From an uncultured Actinomycetes bacterium (lineage in GTDB: Bacteria > Actinomycetota > Thermoleophilia > Solirubrobacterales > 70-9): a stretch of DNA of 24,094 bases. Below are positions 7,161 to 15,167 of the stretch, piece after piece. Below the pieces are notes generated by a model that searched no databases, was not told the origin of the DNA, and saw only the letters and a program-made list of their open reading frames with translations. The first letter of the stretch is position 1. Each line of letters starts with the position of its first letter. The DNA is taken from assembly GCA_946479725.1 (NCBI GenBank), contig CAMLHB010000014.1, positions 1 through 24,094 of the forward strand. Reading direction: 5' to 3'. A program made the position numbers and the translations under genes.

Positions 7161-8594
7161 TTGACTCCCGACCAGGGGTTCAGCTTCGACCGTGAGGGGC
7201 CGCGAGATGAATGCGGCGTCTTCGGCGTATACGCACCCGGTCACGACGTGTCCCGCCTGGTCTACTTCGGGCTCTACGCCCTCCAGCACCGCGGCCAGGA
7301 GTCGGCCGGGATCGCCACCTGCGAGGGCGGGATGATCACCACGATGCGGGACCAGGGTCTGGTCTCGCAAGTCTTCTCCGAGGAGAAGCTGGCGGCGATG
7401 CGGGGGGACATGGCGATCGGCCACGTCCGCTACTCGACCACCGGCGGCGGCTCCTGGGAGAACGCGCAGCCGATCTGGCGCGACGACGGGCGCGAGGTCG
7501 CGCTCGCCCACAACGGCAACCTCACCAACGCGGTCGAGCTGTGGGGGGAGCTGAAGGAGCGGGGGATGAAGTTCCGCGGCACCTCCGATTCGGAGATCAT
7601 GGCGGCGCTGCTCTCCTCGCACGGCGGCAAGATGATCGAGGACGCGGTTGCCGAGGTGATGCCGCGGCTCCGCGGCGCCTACTCGACCGTGGTGATGACC
7701 AAGCGGGCGATCGTCGCCTTCCGCGACCCCCACGGGATCCGGCCGCTCAGCCTCGGCCGCCTCGGCGACCGCTTCGTCGTCGCCTCGGAGAGCTGCGCCT
7801 TCGACATCATCGGCGCCGAGCTGATGCGGGAGGTGCATCCGGGGGAGATGGTCAGCCTGACCGAGCGCGGGCTGGAGACGCGCCAGGTGGTGAAGACCGA
7901 CCGCCGCGCCAGCTGCGTCTTCGAGCACATCTACTTCTCCCGCCCCGACAGCCGCCTCGAGGGCAAGGTCCTGCAGCAGGCGCGCGGGGTGATGGGCGAG
8001 ATCCTCTGGCGCGAGGCGCCGGTCGAGGCCGATCTGGTGATCTCGGTCCCCGACTCCGGCAACCCGGCCGCCGCCGGGTTCGCCCGCGCCTCCGGGCTGC
8101 CGCGCGACGACGGCCTGATCAAGAACCGCTACGTCGCCCGCACCTTCATCCAGCCGGGACAGGAGCTGCGCAAGCACGGGCTGCGGCTGAAGTTCAACCC
8201 GCTGCCGGAGATCGTCGCCGGCCAGCGCCTGGTCGTCGTCGACGACTCGATCGTGCGCGGCAACACCACCCGCCAGATCGTCGGCATGCTGCGTGCCGCC
8301 GGCGCCAGCGAGGTGCATCTGCGGATCTCCGCACCGCCGATCCGCAACCCCTGCCACTACGGCGTCGACATGTCGACCCGCGAGGAGATGATCGCCCACA
8401 ACCGCTCGATCGATGAGATCGCCGACGAGCTCGAAGCCGACAGCCTCGCCTACCTCTCGATCGCCGGCGTCTACGAGGCGATCGGCGGCGACCCCGGCGA
8501 ACACTGCGACGCCTGCTTCACCGGCGATTACCCGTTGGGCGACCCTGACGAGGCTGACGGGAAATTCGCCCTCGAGATCGCCGCGGCGCCCTGA
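7161..8594 (+). CDS. purF: Amidophosphoribosyltransferase PurF
   Basis: Catalyses the first committed purine step: PRPP plus glutamine gives phosphoribosylamine. I choose TTG 7161 as start because GAGGAA (7147-7152) lies 8 nt upstream and it gives 477 residues, close to the 476 of Bacillus PurF. The open frame extends to 7044 but the added residues are not family-like. Predicted residue C18 in RDECGVFG is the N-terminal nucleophile of the glutaminase, so a 17-residue propeptide must be removed. The PRPP loop VVVDDSIVRGNTTR is present. Cysteines 252, 398, 449 and 452 have the spacing of the 4Fe-4S ligands in the Bacillus enzyme. Cytoplasmic and oxygen-sensitive type. Confidence 0.96.
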   Translation: MTPDQGFSFDREGPRDECGVFGVYAPGHDVSRLVYFGLYALQHRGQESAGIATCEGGMITTMRDQGLVSQVFSEEKLAAMRGDMAIGHVRYSTTGGGSWENAQPIWRDDGREVALAHNGNLTNAVELWGELKERGMKFRGTSDSEIMAALLSSHGGKMIEDAVAEVMPRLRGAYSTVVMTKRAIVAFRDPHGIRPLSLGRLGDRFVVASESCAFDIIGAELMREVHPGEMVSLTERGLETRQVVKTDRRASCVFEHIYFSRPDSRLEGKVLQQARGVMGEILWREAPVEADLVISVPDSGNPAAAGFARASGLPRDDGLIKNRYVARTFIQPGQELRKHGLRLKFNPLPEIVAGQRLVVVDDSIVRGNTTRQIVGMLRAAGASEVHLRISAPPIRNPCHYGVDMSTREEMIAHNRSIDEIADELEADSLAYLSIAGVYEAIGGDPGEHCDACFTGDYPLGDPDEADGKFALEIAAAP

Positions 8595-8599
8595 AAGAA

Positions 8600-8625
8600 G
8601 GCGCGGCCGCCGGAGCGACCGCGCC
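8600..8625. terminator. Bidirectional terminator hairpin between purF and secreted copy 3
   Basis: GGCGCGG (8600-8606) pairs with CCGCGCC (8619-8625). After one mismatch, CGC and GCG extend the stem to a CGGA tetraloop. It begins 6 bases after the purF stop, and the convergent gene ends 12 bases farther on. Confidence 0.65.
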
Positions 8626-8636
8626 GTAAGGTTCGT

Positions 8637-9284
8637 CTACATGGATACCCAGAGGGGTTCCGGCTGTGTGACTGTGTAGGAGCCGTTCCAGTTGCCGTTG
8701 CCCGGCACGCAACCGAGGTTGCCTTTTGTGTAGGTGAGCGGACCCGCCCAGTCGATTGTCGCCATCGCGCCGCCTGTGAGGACGCCGACGTGGGCGGGGT
8801 CGTAGAAGCATTCGTCGCCGGTGAATGTCCAGAGGACCCGGATTTCCATCCCTGTCATCGTCAGTGTGCCGTTGTGGGTCCAGACCGGCAAGTCGATGAT
8901 TTCGATGTCGAGTGTCCCGGGCTTGACGACTTCGACGTCGACGGGTTCTCCCGCGTCTTCGCAACCGCCGAAGTTGAGGAGGTTGACGAAGGCCGGCAGC
9001 GGCATCGCTGTAGCTGCCTCGGTGACCGCGTCGATTGTCGAGCCCATGCATTCGACGACGCCGTTCGGGGTCGGGATCACGAGCCTCGTCCCGGCCTCCA
9101 GGTGGGCGTGGATTGTCGTTCCCTGCGGATAGAGGTGGGCGCCTTCGCAGATCGGCAGACCACCCGGTGTTGTCGGTGCTTTGCAGAGCGACGTCGGTGT
9201 CGCGAAAGCGGTGCCGGCGCCGACGGACGCCATCAGCGCCGCAACTGCCGCGGCGGCCAGCAAGAGCATCTTCAGGGTCTTCAT
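8637..9284 (-). CDS. Secreted protein, possibly of the same broad family (copy 3)
   Basis: A 215-residue exported protein of unknown function. The signal peptide is MKTLKMLLLAAAAVAALMAS, cleaved near TAFATPTS. ATG 9284 is preferred because GGGGAG at 9293-9298 is 8 nt away; the ATG at 9290 would leave only 2 nt. The mature part shows paired cysteines (LCKAPTTPGGLPICEGAHLY), a YPQGTTIHAHLEAGTRLVI segment, VVECMGSTIDA and a terminal tyrosine/tryptophan-rich end (SYTVTQPEPLWV). These resemble abundant small secreted proteins of Solirubrobacterales. It is more distant from copies 1 and 2, and shared ancestry is likely but not shown. Confidence 0.78.
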   Translation of the reverse strand: MKTLKMLLLAAAAVAALMASVGAGTAFATPTSLCKAPTTPGGLPICEGAHLYPQGTTIHAHLEAGTRLVIPTPNGVVECMGSTIDAVTEAATAMPLPAFVNLLNFGGCEDAGEPVDVEVVKPGTLDIEIIDLPVWTHNGTLTMTGMEIRVLWTFTGDECFYDPAHVGVLTGGAMATIDWAGPLTYTKGNLGCVPGNGNWNGSYTVTQPEPLWVSM

Positions 9285-9299
9285 CTTCATCTCTCCCCT

Positions 9300-9320
9300 G
9301 CCCGGCGATTAGCGCCGGGC
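9300..9320 (-). terminator. 8-bp hairpin between the CopD-like gene and secreted copy 3
   Basis: GCCCGGCG (9300-9307) and CGCCGGGC (9313-9320) pair perfectly around a 5-nt loop, immediately upstream of the copy 3 ribosome site. It could terminate the upstream gene. Given the promoter at 9340-9368, it could equally be a 5'-UTR structure of copy 3. Confidence 0.5.
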
Positions 9321-9339
9321 TTAGATAACGGACGAGACC

Positions 9340-9368
9340 CAGATATCACCTACCGATTAGTTAGTCAA
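9340..9368 (-). promoter_or_regulatory. Sigma-70-like promoter of secreted copy 3
   Basis: On the minus strand TTGACT (9363-9368) and TATCTG (9340-9345) are separated by exactly 17 bp, in an AT-rich patch unusual for this window. Predicted transcription starts near 9333, about 50 nt before the start codon. Confidence 0.5.
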
Positions 9369-9385
9369 TGATTCTTTTGCAAAGA

Positions 9386-9790
9386 CTAGATGGCCAGATC
9401 GAGCCCGAACCAGACGACGACGAGGGAGGCGAGCAGGATCGCGCCCTGCAGCGCGTGCAGGTTGGGTTTGCGCAGGTGCAGAACGGTGAGGGCGATCACC
9501 AAGCCGACGAAGCCGAGCTTCCACTGCAGGGTCGAGCTGTCCCAGAGGCCGTAGTGGGAGGCCATCGCCCAGCCGGTGAGGAGGAGGACGCCGAGGGCGA
9601 TCAGGGACCCGTAGCCGAAGCGGCGGGCGACGGCGCGCATCCGCGTCCGCTCGGGGTCCGGGTCACCGCGCAGGACCGGCACCACCGCCAGCCCGAAAAC
9701 AAGCTGGCCGCCGACGAAGAATGCCATCGCCAGCAGGTGGAGGTAGAGAATCCCCTGCCAGAAGTCGTGCTCGCCCATCGGCGCAACCAT
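9386..9790 (-). CDS. Small four-helix membrane protein, CopD-like
   Basis: A 134-residue integral membrane protein with four hydrophobic segments, at roughly residues 12-42, 58-76, 86-104 and 112-130. The N-terminal motif FWQGILYLHLLAMAFFVGGQ with its histidine and GGQ resembles the CopD/DUF2269 group, which contains heme- or copper-associated membrane proteins. A copper role is only suggested. ATG 9790 is used; ATG 9778 (MGEHDF) is an alternative. The upstream region is occupied by a palindromic repeat (9801-9851). Confidence 0.72.
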   Translation of the reverse strand: MVAPMGEHDFWQGILYLHLLAMAFFVGGQLVFGLAVVPVLRGDPDPERTRMRAVARRFGYGSLIALGVLLLTGWAMASHYGLWDSSTLQWKLGFVGLVIALTVLHLRKPNLHALQGAILLASLVVVWFGLDLAI

Positions 9791-9798
9791 AGGCGTTC

Positions 9799-9851
9799 AT
9801 CCCCGCATACCGGGGACAAATCGGTTCGCACTTCCGTGGCGCTTTCGACAA
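9799..9851 (+). repeat. Palindromic repeat element, copy A (upstream of purN)
   Basis: A hairpin CCCCG-CATAC-CGGGG (9801-9815) is followed by a conserved flank containing ACAAATCGGTTCGCACTTCC (9816-9835) and GCGCTTTCG. A second copy lies inside thiO (18921-18978). The flanks match in the same orientation with a few substitutions, while the 15-bp hairpin cores are exact reverse complements. This copy fills the gap between the divergent CopD-like gene and purN. Confidence 0.75.
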
Positions 9852-9852
9852 G

Positions 9853-10479
9853 ATGCGCGGGGTGAGCGCCTTCCGGATCGTCGTCCTCGCCTCGGGCAGC
9901 GGCACCAACCTGCAGGCGATCCTCGACAAGCTGCACGGGCGGGGGCTGGTCGAGGTGGCCGCGGTCGGCTCCGACAAGCCCGGCGCCGGGGCGCTGACGC
10001 GGGCCACCGAGGCTGGCATCGACACCGCCGTCTTCCCCGCCGACGCCTACCCCGACCGGATGGGACGGGACGCGGCGATGGGCGACTGGATCGAATCCCA
10101 CCACCCCGCCCTGGTCGTCCTCGCCGGCTACATGCAGCTCTTGACCGAACCGTTCGTCGCCCGCTTCGCCGGGCGGATCGTCAACGTCCACCCCGCGCTG
10201 CTGCCGCAGTTCCCCGGACTCGACGCGATCGGGCAGGCGCTCGAGGCGGGTGTGCAGGAGACCGGCGTCACCGTCCACTTCGTCGACGAGGGGATCGACA
10301 CCGGCCCGGTGATCGTGCAGCGGAAGGTGCCGGTGCCGGTCGGGCGCGAACGCGGGGTGCTCGAGGCCGCGGTCCACAACGTCGAGCACGAGCTCTACCC
10401 GGAGGCGATCCGCATGATCGCGGAGGGCCGGGTTAGGATCGACCCCAGCGACCCGCGCGAGGTCGCGATCGATGACTGA
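9853..10479 (+). CDS. purN: Phosphoribosylglycinamide formyltransferase PurN
   Basis: Transfers the formyl group of 10-formyl-THF to GAR (third purine step). The 208-residue protein begins MRGVSAFRIVVLASGSGTNL with the phosphate-binding GSGTN. Catalytic residues are N111 and H113 in VNVHPALLP and D149 in VDEGIDTGPVIVQ. ATG 9853 has no clear ribosome site; GTG 9862 is a possible alternative. The 5' region is taken up by repeat copy A. The stop overlaps the purH start by 8 nt, implying translational coupling. Confidence 0.95.
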   Translation: MRGVSAFRIVVLASGSGTNLQAILDKLHGRGLVEVAAVGSDKPGAGALTRATEAGIDTAVFPADAYPDRMGRDAAMGDWIESHHPALVVLAGYMQLLTEPFVARFAGRIVNVHPALLPQFPGLDAIGQALEAGVQETGVTVHFVDEGIDTGPVIVQRKVPVPVGRERGVLEAAVHNVEHELYPEAIRMIAEGRVRIDPSDPREVAIDD

Positions 10480-12088
10480 GCCCGCCGCCGAAACCCCGCA
10501 GGAGAGCCTCGAGAACGGGCAGCTGCGGGTGCGCCGGGCGCTGATCTCGGTCTCCGACAAGACCGGCGTCGCCGACTTCGCCAAGGGGCTGGCGGCGCTC
10601 GGGGTCGAGATCCTCTCGACCGGCGGCACCGCGACGGCGCTACGCGAGGCCGGGCTCGAGGTCACCGACGTCTCCGAGTTCACCGGCCAGGAGGAGATCC
10701 TCGGCGGCCGGGTGAAGACGCTGCACCCGCGGCTGCACGCGGCGCTGCTGGCGCGGCGCGGCGACCCCGAGCACATGGCGACGCTGGAGCGCGAGGGAAT
10801 CGAGCCGATCGACCTCGTCTGCGTCAACCTCTACCCCTTCGAGCAGACCGTCTCCGGGCACGAAGTCGCCCACGACGTGGCGATCGAGAACATCGACATC
10901 GGCGGGCCGACGATGATCCGCGCCGCGGCGAAGAACCACGAGAGCGTCGCCGTCGTCGTCAAGCCCGAGTCCTACGACGCGGTCTGCGCCGAGCTGGAAG
11001 AGGGCGGCGGTGAGATCTCCGCCGCCACCCGCCACTGGCTCGCCAACGAGGCCTTTGCCCAGACCGCGCGCTACGACGCCGCGATCAGCCGCTGGTTCTC
11101 GATGGAGTACGAGGACTTCCCCGAACACCTGGCGGTCGCTTACGAGAAGGTGCTCGACCTCTCCTACGGCGAGAACCCGCACCAGCGGGCGGCGCTCTAC
11201 GCCGAGACCGGGCTGCGCAGCCACATTCTCTCGCGCTGCTCGAAGCTGCACGGGCGGGCGCTCTCCTTCAACAACGTCCTCGACCTCGACTCGGCGCGGA
11301 GCCTGGTCGGCGACTTCGAGGAGCCGGCCTGCGTGATCGTCAAGCACAACAACCCCTGCGGGGTGGCGATCGGCGCCAACACGCTGGAGGCCTACCTGAA
11401 GGCGCTCGCCTGCGATCCGATTTCCGCCTACGGCGGCGTGATCGCGATCAACCGCCCGATCGGCAGGGAGCTGGCCGAGGAGCTGCACAAGAACTTCGTC
11501 GAGGTGCTGAGTGCGCCCGGCTACGAGGACGGCGCCCTCGAGGTGCTGACCCAGAAGGAGGCGATCCGGATCCTCTGCGAGGAGGAGCGCCGCCAGCCCG
11601 ATCCGACCGAGCGCGACGTCAAGCGGGTGATGGGCGGGCTGCTGATCCAGGACCGCGACGGCGACCCCGAGCCGCGGCAGATCATGGAGGCGGTCACCGG
11701 CAACGAGCCGAGCGAGGAGCAGTGGCGGGACATGCTCTTCGCCTGGACGGTCAGCCGCCGCGTCCGCTCCAACGCGATCGTGATCGCCAAGGGCGGCGCG
11801 ACCCTCGGCATCGGCGCCGGTCAGATGAGCCGCGTCGACTCCGTCCGCCTCGCGGTCGAGAAGTGCCGCGAGGCCCGCGGCGCCGACGCCGACCAGCTCC
11901 TCGCCGGCTCCGCCCTCGCCTCCGACGCCTTCTTCCCCTTCGCCGACGGCCCCGAGCTGGCGATCCAGGCAGGCACCACCGCCGTGATCCAACCCGGTGG
12001 CTCAAAACGCGACGCCGAGGTGATCGAGGCCTGCGAGCAGGCTGGCGTCGCGATGGTCTTCACCAAGCACCGGCACTTCCGGCACTAG
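10472..12088 (+). CDS. purH: Bifunctional AICAR formyltransferase/IMP cyclohydrolase PurH
   Basis: Carries out the last two steps of IMP synthesis. The 538-residue protein has an N-terminal MGS-like cyclohydrolase domain ([42 protein letters not shown]). The formyltransferase domain follows, with [11 protein letters not shown] and the catalytic KHNNPCG (K291, H292). It ends with the usual K-H-R-H-F-R-H tail. Length and motifs are complete. Co-transcribed with purN. Confidence 0.97.
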   Translation: MTEPAAETPQESLENGQLRVRRALISVSDKTGVADFAKGLAALGVEILSTGGTATALREAGLEVTDVSEFTGQEEILGGRVKTLHPRLHAALLARRGDPEHMATLEREGIEPIDLVCVNLYPFEQTVSGHEVAHDVAIENIDIGGPTMIRAAAKNHESVAVVVKPESYDAVCAELEEGGGEISAATRHWLANEAFAQTARYDAAISRWFSMEYEDFPEHLAVAYEKVLDLSYGENPHQRAALYAETGLRSHILSRCSKLHGRALSFNNVLDLDSARSLVGDFEEPACVIVKHNNPCGVAIGANTLEAYLKALACDPISAYGGVIAINRPIGRELAEELHKNFVEVLSAPGYEDGALEVLTQKEAIRILCEEERRQPDPTERDVKRVMGGLLIQDRDGDPEPRQIMEAVTGNEPSEEQWRDMLFAWTVSRRVRSNAIVIAKGGATLGIGAGQMSRVDSVRLAVEKCREARGADADQLLAGSALASDAFFPFADGPELAIQAGTTAVIQPGGSKRDAEVIEACEQAGVAMVFTKHRHFRH

Positions 12089-12162
12089 CGGCCCCGGGCC
12101 CCCACCTGAAGCTTCCTTCTCTATTTCGATAGGAATGCCTTTTCAAATACTGACTAGTACCA

Positions 12163-12217
12163 AAGTCGAACCACTCTGTTAGAACCTCTTCGACTTGCAA
12201 ATGCCCATTAAGGCATT
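12163..12217 (+). promoter_or_regulatory. Two inverted repeats in an AT-rich leader
   Basis: AAGTCGAA (12163-12170) and TTCGACTT (12189-12196) form an 8-bp dyad with an 18-nt spacer. AATGCC (12200-12205) and GGCATT (12212-12217) form a hairpin just before the ribosome site GGGAGG (12223-12228). They lie in the AT-richer gap after purH. They may be an operator and a translational hairpin; there is no direct evidence. Confidence 0.35.
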
Positions 12218-12232
12218 CAAAAGGGAGGCAGC

Positions 12233-12769
12233 ATGAGCATCGTCGCTTTGATGCAGGACGCCGCGGAGGCGAAAGACGAGAACACCAGGGTGGTGAAAGG
12301 GCGACGGAAAGCGCTGAAAGAGGGGAGGGATGCCCGCCGGGTGGACGCCCCGGAACCCACCGCGAGCCCCGTCGCCGCGTTGGCCACGGAACTGACCCGC
12401 TACATCCCCACCGAGGCGATCGGCGTCTACACGGCCGTCCTTCCCTTCCTGGTCAAGGACGGGCAGCCGCTGACCGAACAGGACTTCACCGCACGCTGGA
12501 TCCTCTGCGCGGCGGTCGCCGTCCTCGCCGTCCTCTATGCGGTCGGCATCTACCGGAAAGAATTGGCGAAGAGGAAACAGAAGTTCCACTGGCCGCCCAA
12601 GCGGACGATCACCGTGCTCATTGCCTTTGCCGCCTGGGTGATGGTGATCCCGGGCTCGCCCTTTCAGGAGTTCTCTTGGTTCTCGCCAGCGCTCGGCGGA
12701 GCGGTCGGGTTCTTCGCCGTGGCCGTGCTCGGGGCGATCAGCCTCTGGTTCGGGGAGGTGGAGAGCTAG
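12233..12769 (+). CDS. Membrane protein of unknown function with a YIPTE motif
   Basis: A 178-residue protein. A charged cytoplasmic-like N-terminus (about 50 residues with basic KGRRKALKEGRDARR) precedes LATELTRYIPTEAIGVYTAV and three clear transmembrane helices (about 88-106, 124-141, 150-172). ATG 12233 has GGGAGG 4 nt upstream. I do not recognise a characterised family; R-Y-I-P-T-E before a hydrophobic stretch recurs in small hypothetical membrane proteins. Its last 32 bases overlap the convergent LOG gene. Confidence 0.7.
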   Translation: MSIVALMQDAAEAKDENTRVVKGRRKALKEGRDARRVDAPEPTASPVAALATELTRYIPTEAIGVYTAVLPFLVKDGQPLTEQDFTARWILCAAVAVLAVLYAVGIYRKELAKRKQKFHWPPKRTITVLIAFAAWVMVIPGSPFQEFSWFSPALGGAVGFFAVAVLGAISLWFGEVES

Positions 12770-13493
12770 CGGCGAGCGCCCGCTGCTGCGCGCGAGCGAG
12801 CAGCACGTGCTTGCACACCTGCATCGGCTCGTCAGCGACGACGAGGAGCTCCTTGTCGCCGGGGGAGATCAGGCCGTGGTCCTCGAGGCCGCGGTCGATC
12901 CACTCCAGCAGCGGGTCCCAGAACTCGGAGTCCACGAGGATGGTGGGGAAGGCGTGGATTCGGTGGGTCTGGATCAGGGTCAGGGACTCGAACATCTCGT
13001 CCAAGGTGCCGAAGCCTCCGGGCATGATCACGAAGGCGCGGGCGAAGCGGACGAACATCAGCTTGCGGGCGAAGAAGTAGTGGAACCGGTACCGGCGGTT
13101 GACGTAGGGGTTGATCGCCTGCTCGTGCGGGAGCTCGATGTTGAGGCCGACCGAGAGGCCGCCTGACTCGGCGGCGCCTCGATTGGCGGCCTCCATCAGA
13201 CCGGGGCCGCCGCCGGTGATCACCGAGTAGCCGTGGTGGGTGAGGCAGGCCGCGGTCTCCCGCGCCAGCTCGTACCAGCGGTGCCCCTCCTCGATCCGGG
13301 CCGAGCCGAAGATCGAGACCCCCTCGTCGATGTCCCGCAGGGCGTGGAAGGCGCCGTCGATCTCGCCGCGGATGCGCTCGACCCGGCGCTCGTCGTCGCT
13401 CTCCTTGTCGATCGGGACGCGCAGCAGGCGCTGGTCGTGCCGGATCCCGTCGCCGCTGGTGCCGTCCCTCCCCACCGGTCCAGTAGAGCACAT
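12738..13493 (-). CDS. LOG-family protein (putative nucleoside 5'-monophosphate phosphoribohydrolase)
   Basis: A 251-residue Rossmann-fold protein. It carries the nucleotide-binding GGGPGLMEAANRGA (residues 94-107) and the diagnostic PGGFGTLDE (158-166), with an arginine-lysine pair at ARKLMF (142-147). LOG proteins release ribose 5-phosphate from (cytokinin) nucleoside monophosphates; bacterial relatives are often annotated as TIGR00730. The first 30 or so residues are not conserved-looking, so a later start is possible, but no better one is marked. It diverges from the arylsulfotransferase-like gene by 47 bp. Confidence 0.88.
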   Translation of the reverse strand: MCSTGPVGRDGTSGDGIRHDQRLLRVPIDKESDDERRVERIRGEIDGAFHALRDIDEGVSIFGSARIEEGHRWYELARETAACLTHHGYSVITGGGPGLMEAANRGAAESGGLSVGLNIELPHEQAINPYVNRRYRFHYFFARKLMFVRFARAFVIMPGGFGTLDEMFESLTLIQTHRIHAFPTILVDSEFWDPLLEWIDRGLEDHGLISPGDKELLVVADEPMQVCKHVLLARAQQRALAASSPPPRTRG

Positions 13494-13540
13494 GGGGCGA
13501 CCGCGGCCGCCGCCTAAGATCGGCAGGGAATGGAACCCGC

Positions 13541-15025
13541 GTGAGGATCAGCAGTCGGAGCGCCGGTCACCTCCTGGCGGTCGCGATCCTCCTCCTACTC
13601 CTACCGGGCGGATGCGGTGGGGCCGGTGGGGCCGTGCCGGAGGCCCCGAGGGCCATCGGCTCGAGGGGCCTCTACCCCGAATTCGACCCGAGCCGGAGCC
13701 ACTACGTCTCGCGCTGCGGGCGGGGGGCCCCGCCGATCGAGCTCGCCGCCTCCGCCGCAGCGAGGATCGGCGTCGACGGAGAGCGGCCCCGCGGCGGCAG
13801 GGTCCCGATCGCGACGAAGAGCCCGCCCGGCGCCGATTTCCCGATCACCGTCGCCTCCGCGGGCCAATCGAGGACCTACCGCGTCCGCTGCCTGCCGCCG
13901 GACTTTCCGGACTGGCGATACGAAGCCAAGCGCACCGGCCCGGCCGGCTTCTTCGTCGTCAGCTTCAAGGCCGACCGCGAGAGCCCGCCCTGGGTGATCG
14001 TCTTCGACGACGAAGGCGTGCCAAGGTGGTGGTTCAACCCGCCGACCCGGGTTCTCTGGGGGCAGATCATCGCCAACGGCAACCTCGTCTGGGCGCGGTC
14101 CTTTGGCGACGGCTACGGGCTCGACCCGAGGATGGCCCACGAGATCCGCTCGCCGGCGGGGAAGCTCCTGCGCCTGGTGCAAACCGAGGGGTCGATCGTG
14201 GACGGGCACGAGTATCGCGAGCTCTCCAACGGCAACGTCTTCCTCGACACCTACGTTCCGGAAGCCGCCGATCTGCGCCGCTTCGGCGGCCCCCGCCACG
14301 CCGCGATCGTCAGCGCCGAAGTTCAGGAACTCGACCCGCAAGGCCACAGACGCTGGCACTGGAGCTCCCACGGCCACATCGGGCTCGAGGAGACCGGGCG
14401 CTGGTGGCGCAGCGTGCTCAGCAATCCGCGCCGCCGGCTGCACGGACGCCAGACCTTCGACCCGGTCCACATCAACTCGATCGATCCGCGCGGCCGGCGC
14501 GAAGTGGTGATCTCCACCCGCCACACCGACGCCGTCTACGGCATCGACCGGGCGAACGGGGCGGTCCGCTGGAAGCTCGGCGGCAGCCCAACCGCGAGGT
14601 CGCTGCGGATCGTCGGCGACCCGGCCAACCGTCTGCTGGGCGGCCAGCACGATGCGAGGATCGGCCCCGACGGGCGTCTCAGCATCTACGACAACGGCAA
14701 GGACCGGCCGCGACGGCCCCGCGTCGTCTTCTACCGGCTCGACCTCGCGAACCGGGAGGCCCATTACCTGGGGCAGCTGAACGACCCGGAGGTGAGGCGA
14801 AGCCACTGCTGCGGCTCGGCCCGTCCGCTTCCCGGCGGCGGCTGGCTGGTGAGCTGGGGGGACAACCCGCTCGTCAGCGCCTTCGACGCCAAGAACCGGC
14901 TCGCCTTTCGCCTGCACCTCGCCGCGTCGACCTTCCGGGCGGTGCCGGCGCCCCCGGGGGCGACGAGCATCGCGGCCCTTGACGCGGGCATGGAGGCGAT
15001 GGAGCGCCCGGCCGGCGACCGGTGA
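13541..15025 (+). CDS. Arylsulfotransferase (ASST)-like lipoprotein
   Basis: A 494-residue exported protein starting at GTG. MRISSRSAGHLLAVAILLLL ends in a lipobox-like LPGGC (C25), suggesting anchoring to the outer face of the membrane. Residues 45-115 form a small beta domain. The rest is a beta-propeller of the ASST type, with VDGHEYRELSNGNVFLDTY, DPVHINSID, STRHTDAVYGIDRANGAVRW and GGQHDARIGPDGRLSIYDNG. The conserved histidines fit the Arylsulfotran_2 family. True sulfotransferase activity is unproven; many family members have unknown substrates. TAAGAT at 13515-13520 could be its -10 box. Confidence 0.85.
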   Translation: MRISSRSAGHLLAVAILLLLLPGGCGGAGGAVPEAPRAIGSRGLYPEFDPSRSHYVSRCGRGAPPIELAASAAARIGVDGERPRGGRVPIATKSPPGADFPITVASAGQSRTYRVRCLPPDFPDWRYEAKRTGPAGFFVVSFKADRESPPWVIVFDDEGVPRWWFNPPTRVLWGQIIANGNLVWARSFGDGYGLDPRMAHEIRSPAGKLLRLVQTEGSIVDGHEYRELSNGNVFLDTYVPEAADLRRFGGPRHAAIVSAEVQELDPQGHRRWHWSSHGHIGLEETGRWWRSVLSNPRRRLHGRQTFDPVHINSIDPRGRREVVISTRHTDAVYGIDRANGAVRWKLGGSPTARSLRIVGDPANRLLGGQHDARIGPDGRLSIYDNGKDRPRRPRVVFYRLDLANREAHYLGQLNDPEVRRSHCCGSARPLPGGGWLVSWGDNPLVSAFDAKNRLAFRLHLAASTFRAVPAPPGATSIAALDAGMEAMERPAGDR

Positions 15026-15047
15026 GAGCCGCGAGGGGACCTGCTGC

Positions 15048-15159
15048 TACCGTGGAGCGGTCGGGTTCGGCCAATTCGCCGCCCGAGAGGTTCCGTTTCC
15101 TCCTCGTGCTCAGTTGGCGCCTTGGGGCCGCAGGATCTCCCAAGCCGTTCAAACAGGAG
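15048..15159 (+). promoter_or_regulatory. Putative promoter and structured 5' UTR of the DEAD-box helicase gene
   Basis: TACCGT (15048-15053), within CTGCTACCGT, could be a -10 box; the same CTGCTACC precedes purF. The resulting leader of about 105 nt contains CCTCCT (15099-15104), which can pair with the ribosome site AGGAG at 15155-15159. It also has a CTTGGG/CCCAAG stem. Long leaders that mask the ribosome site are known for cold-shock RNA helicases; here this is inference. Confidence 0.4.
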
Positions 15160-15167
15160 TTCACAAC

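Noticed and set aside
7092..8504. 470-residue minus-strand open frame opposite purF
   Set aside because: Shadow of purF: low-complexity V/A/G/D-rich sequence with no family signature.
14979..15167. ATG 14979 as start of the DEAD-box helicase
   Set aside because: It overlaps the end of the ASST-like gene, has no ribosome site, and adds residues unlike any helicase N-terminus.
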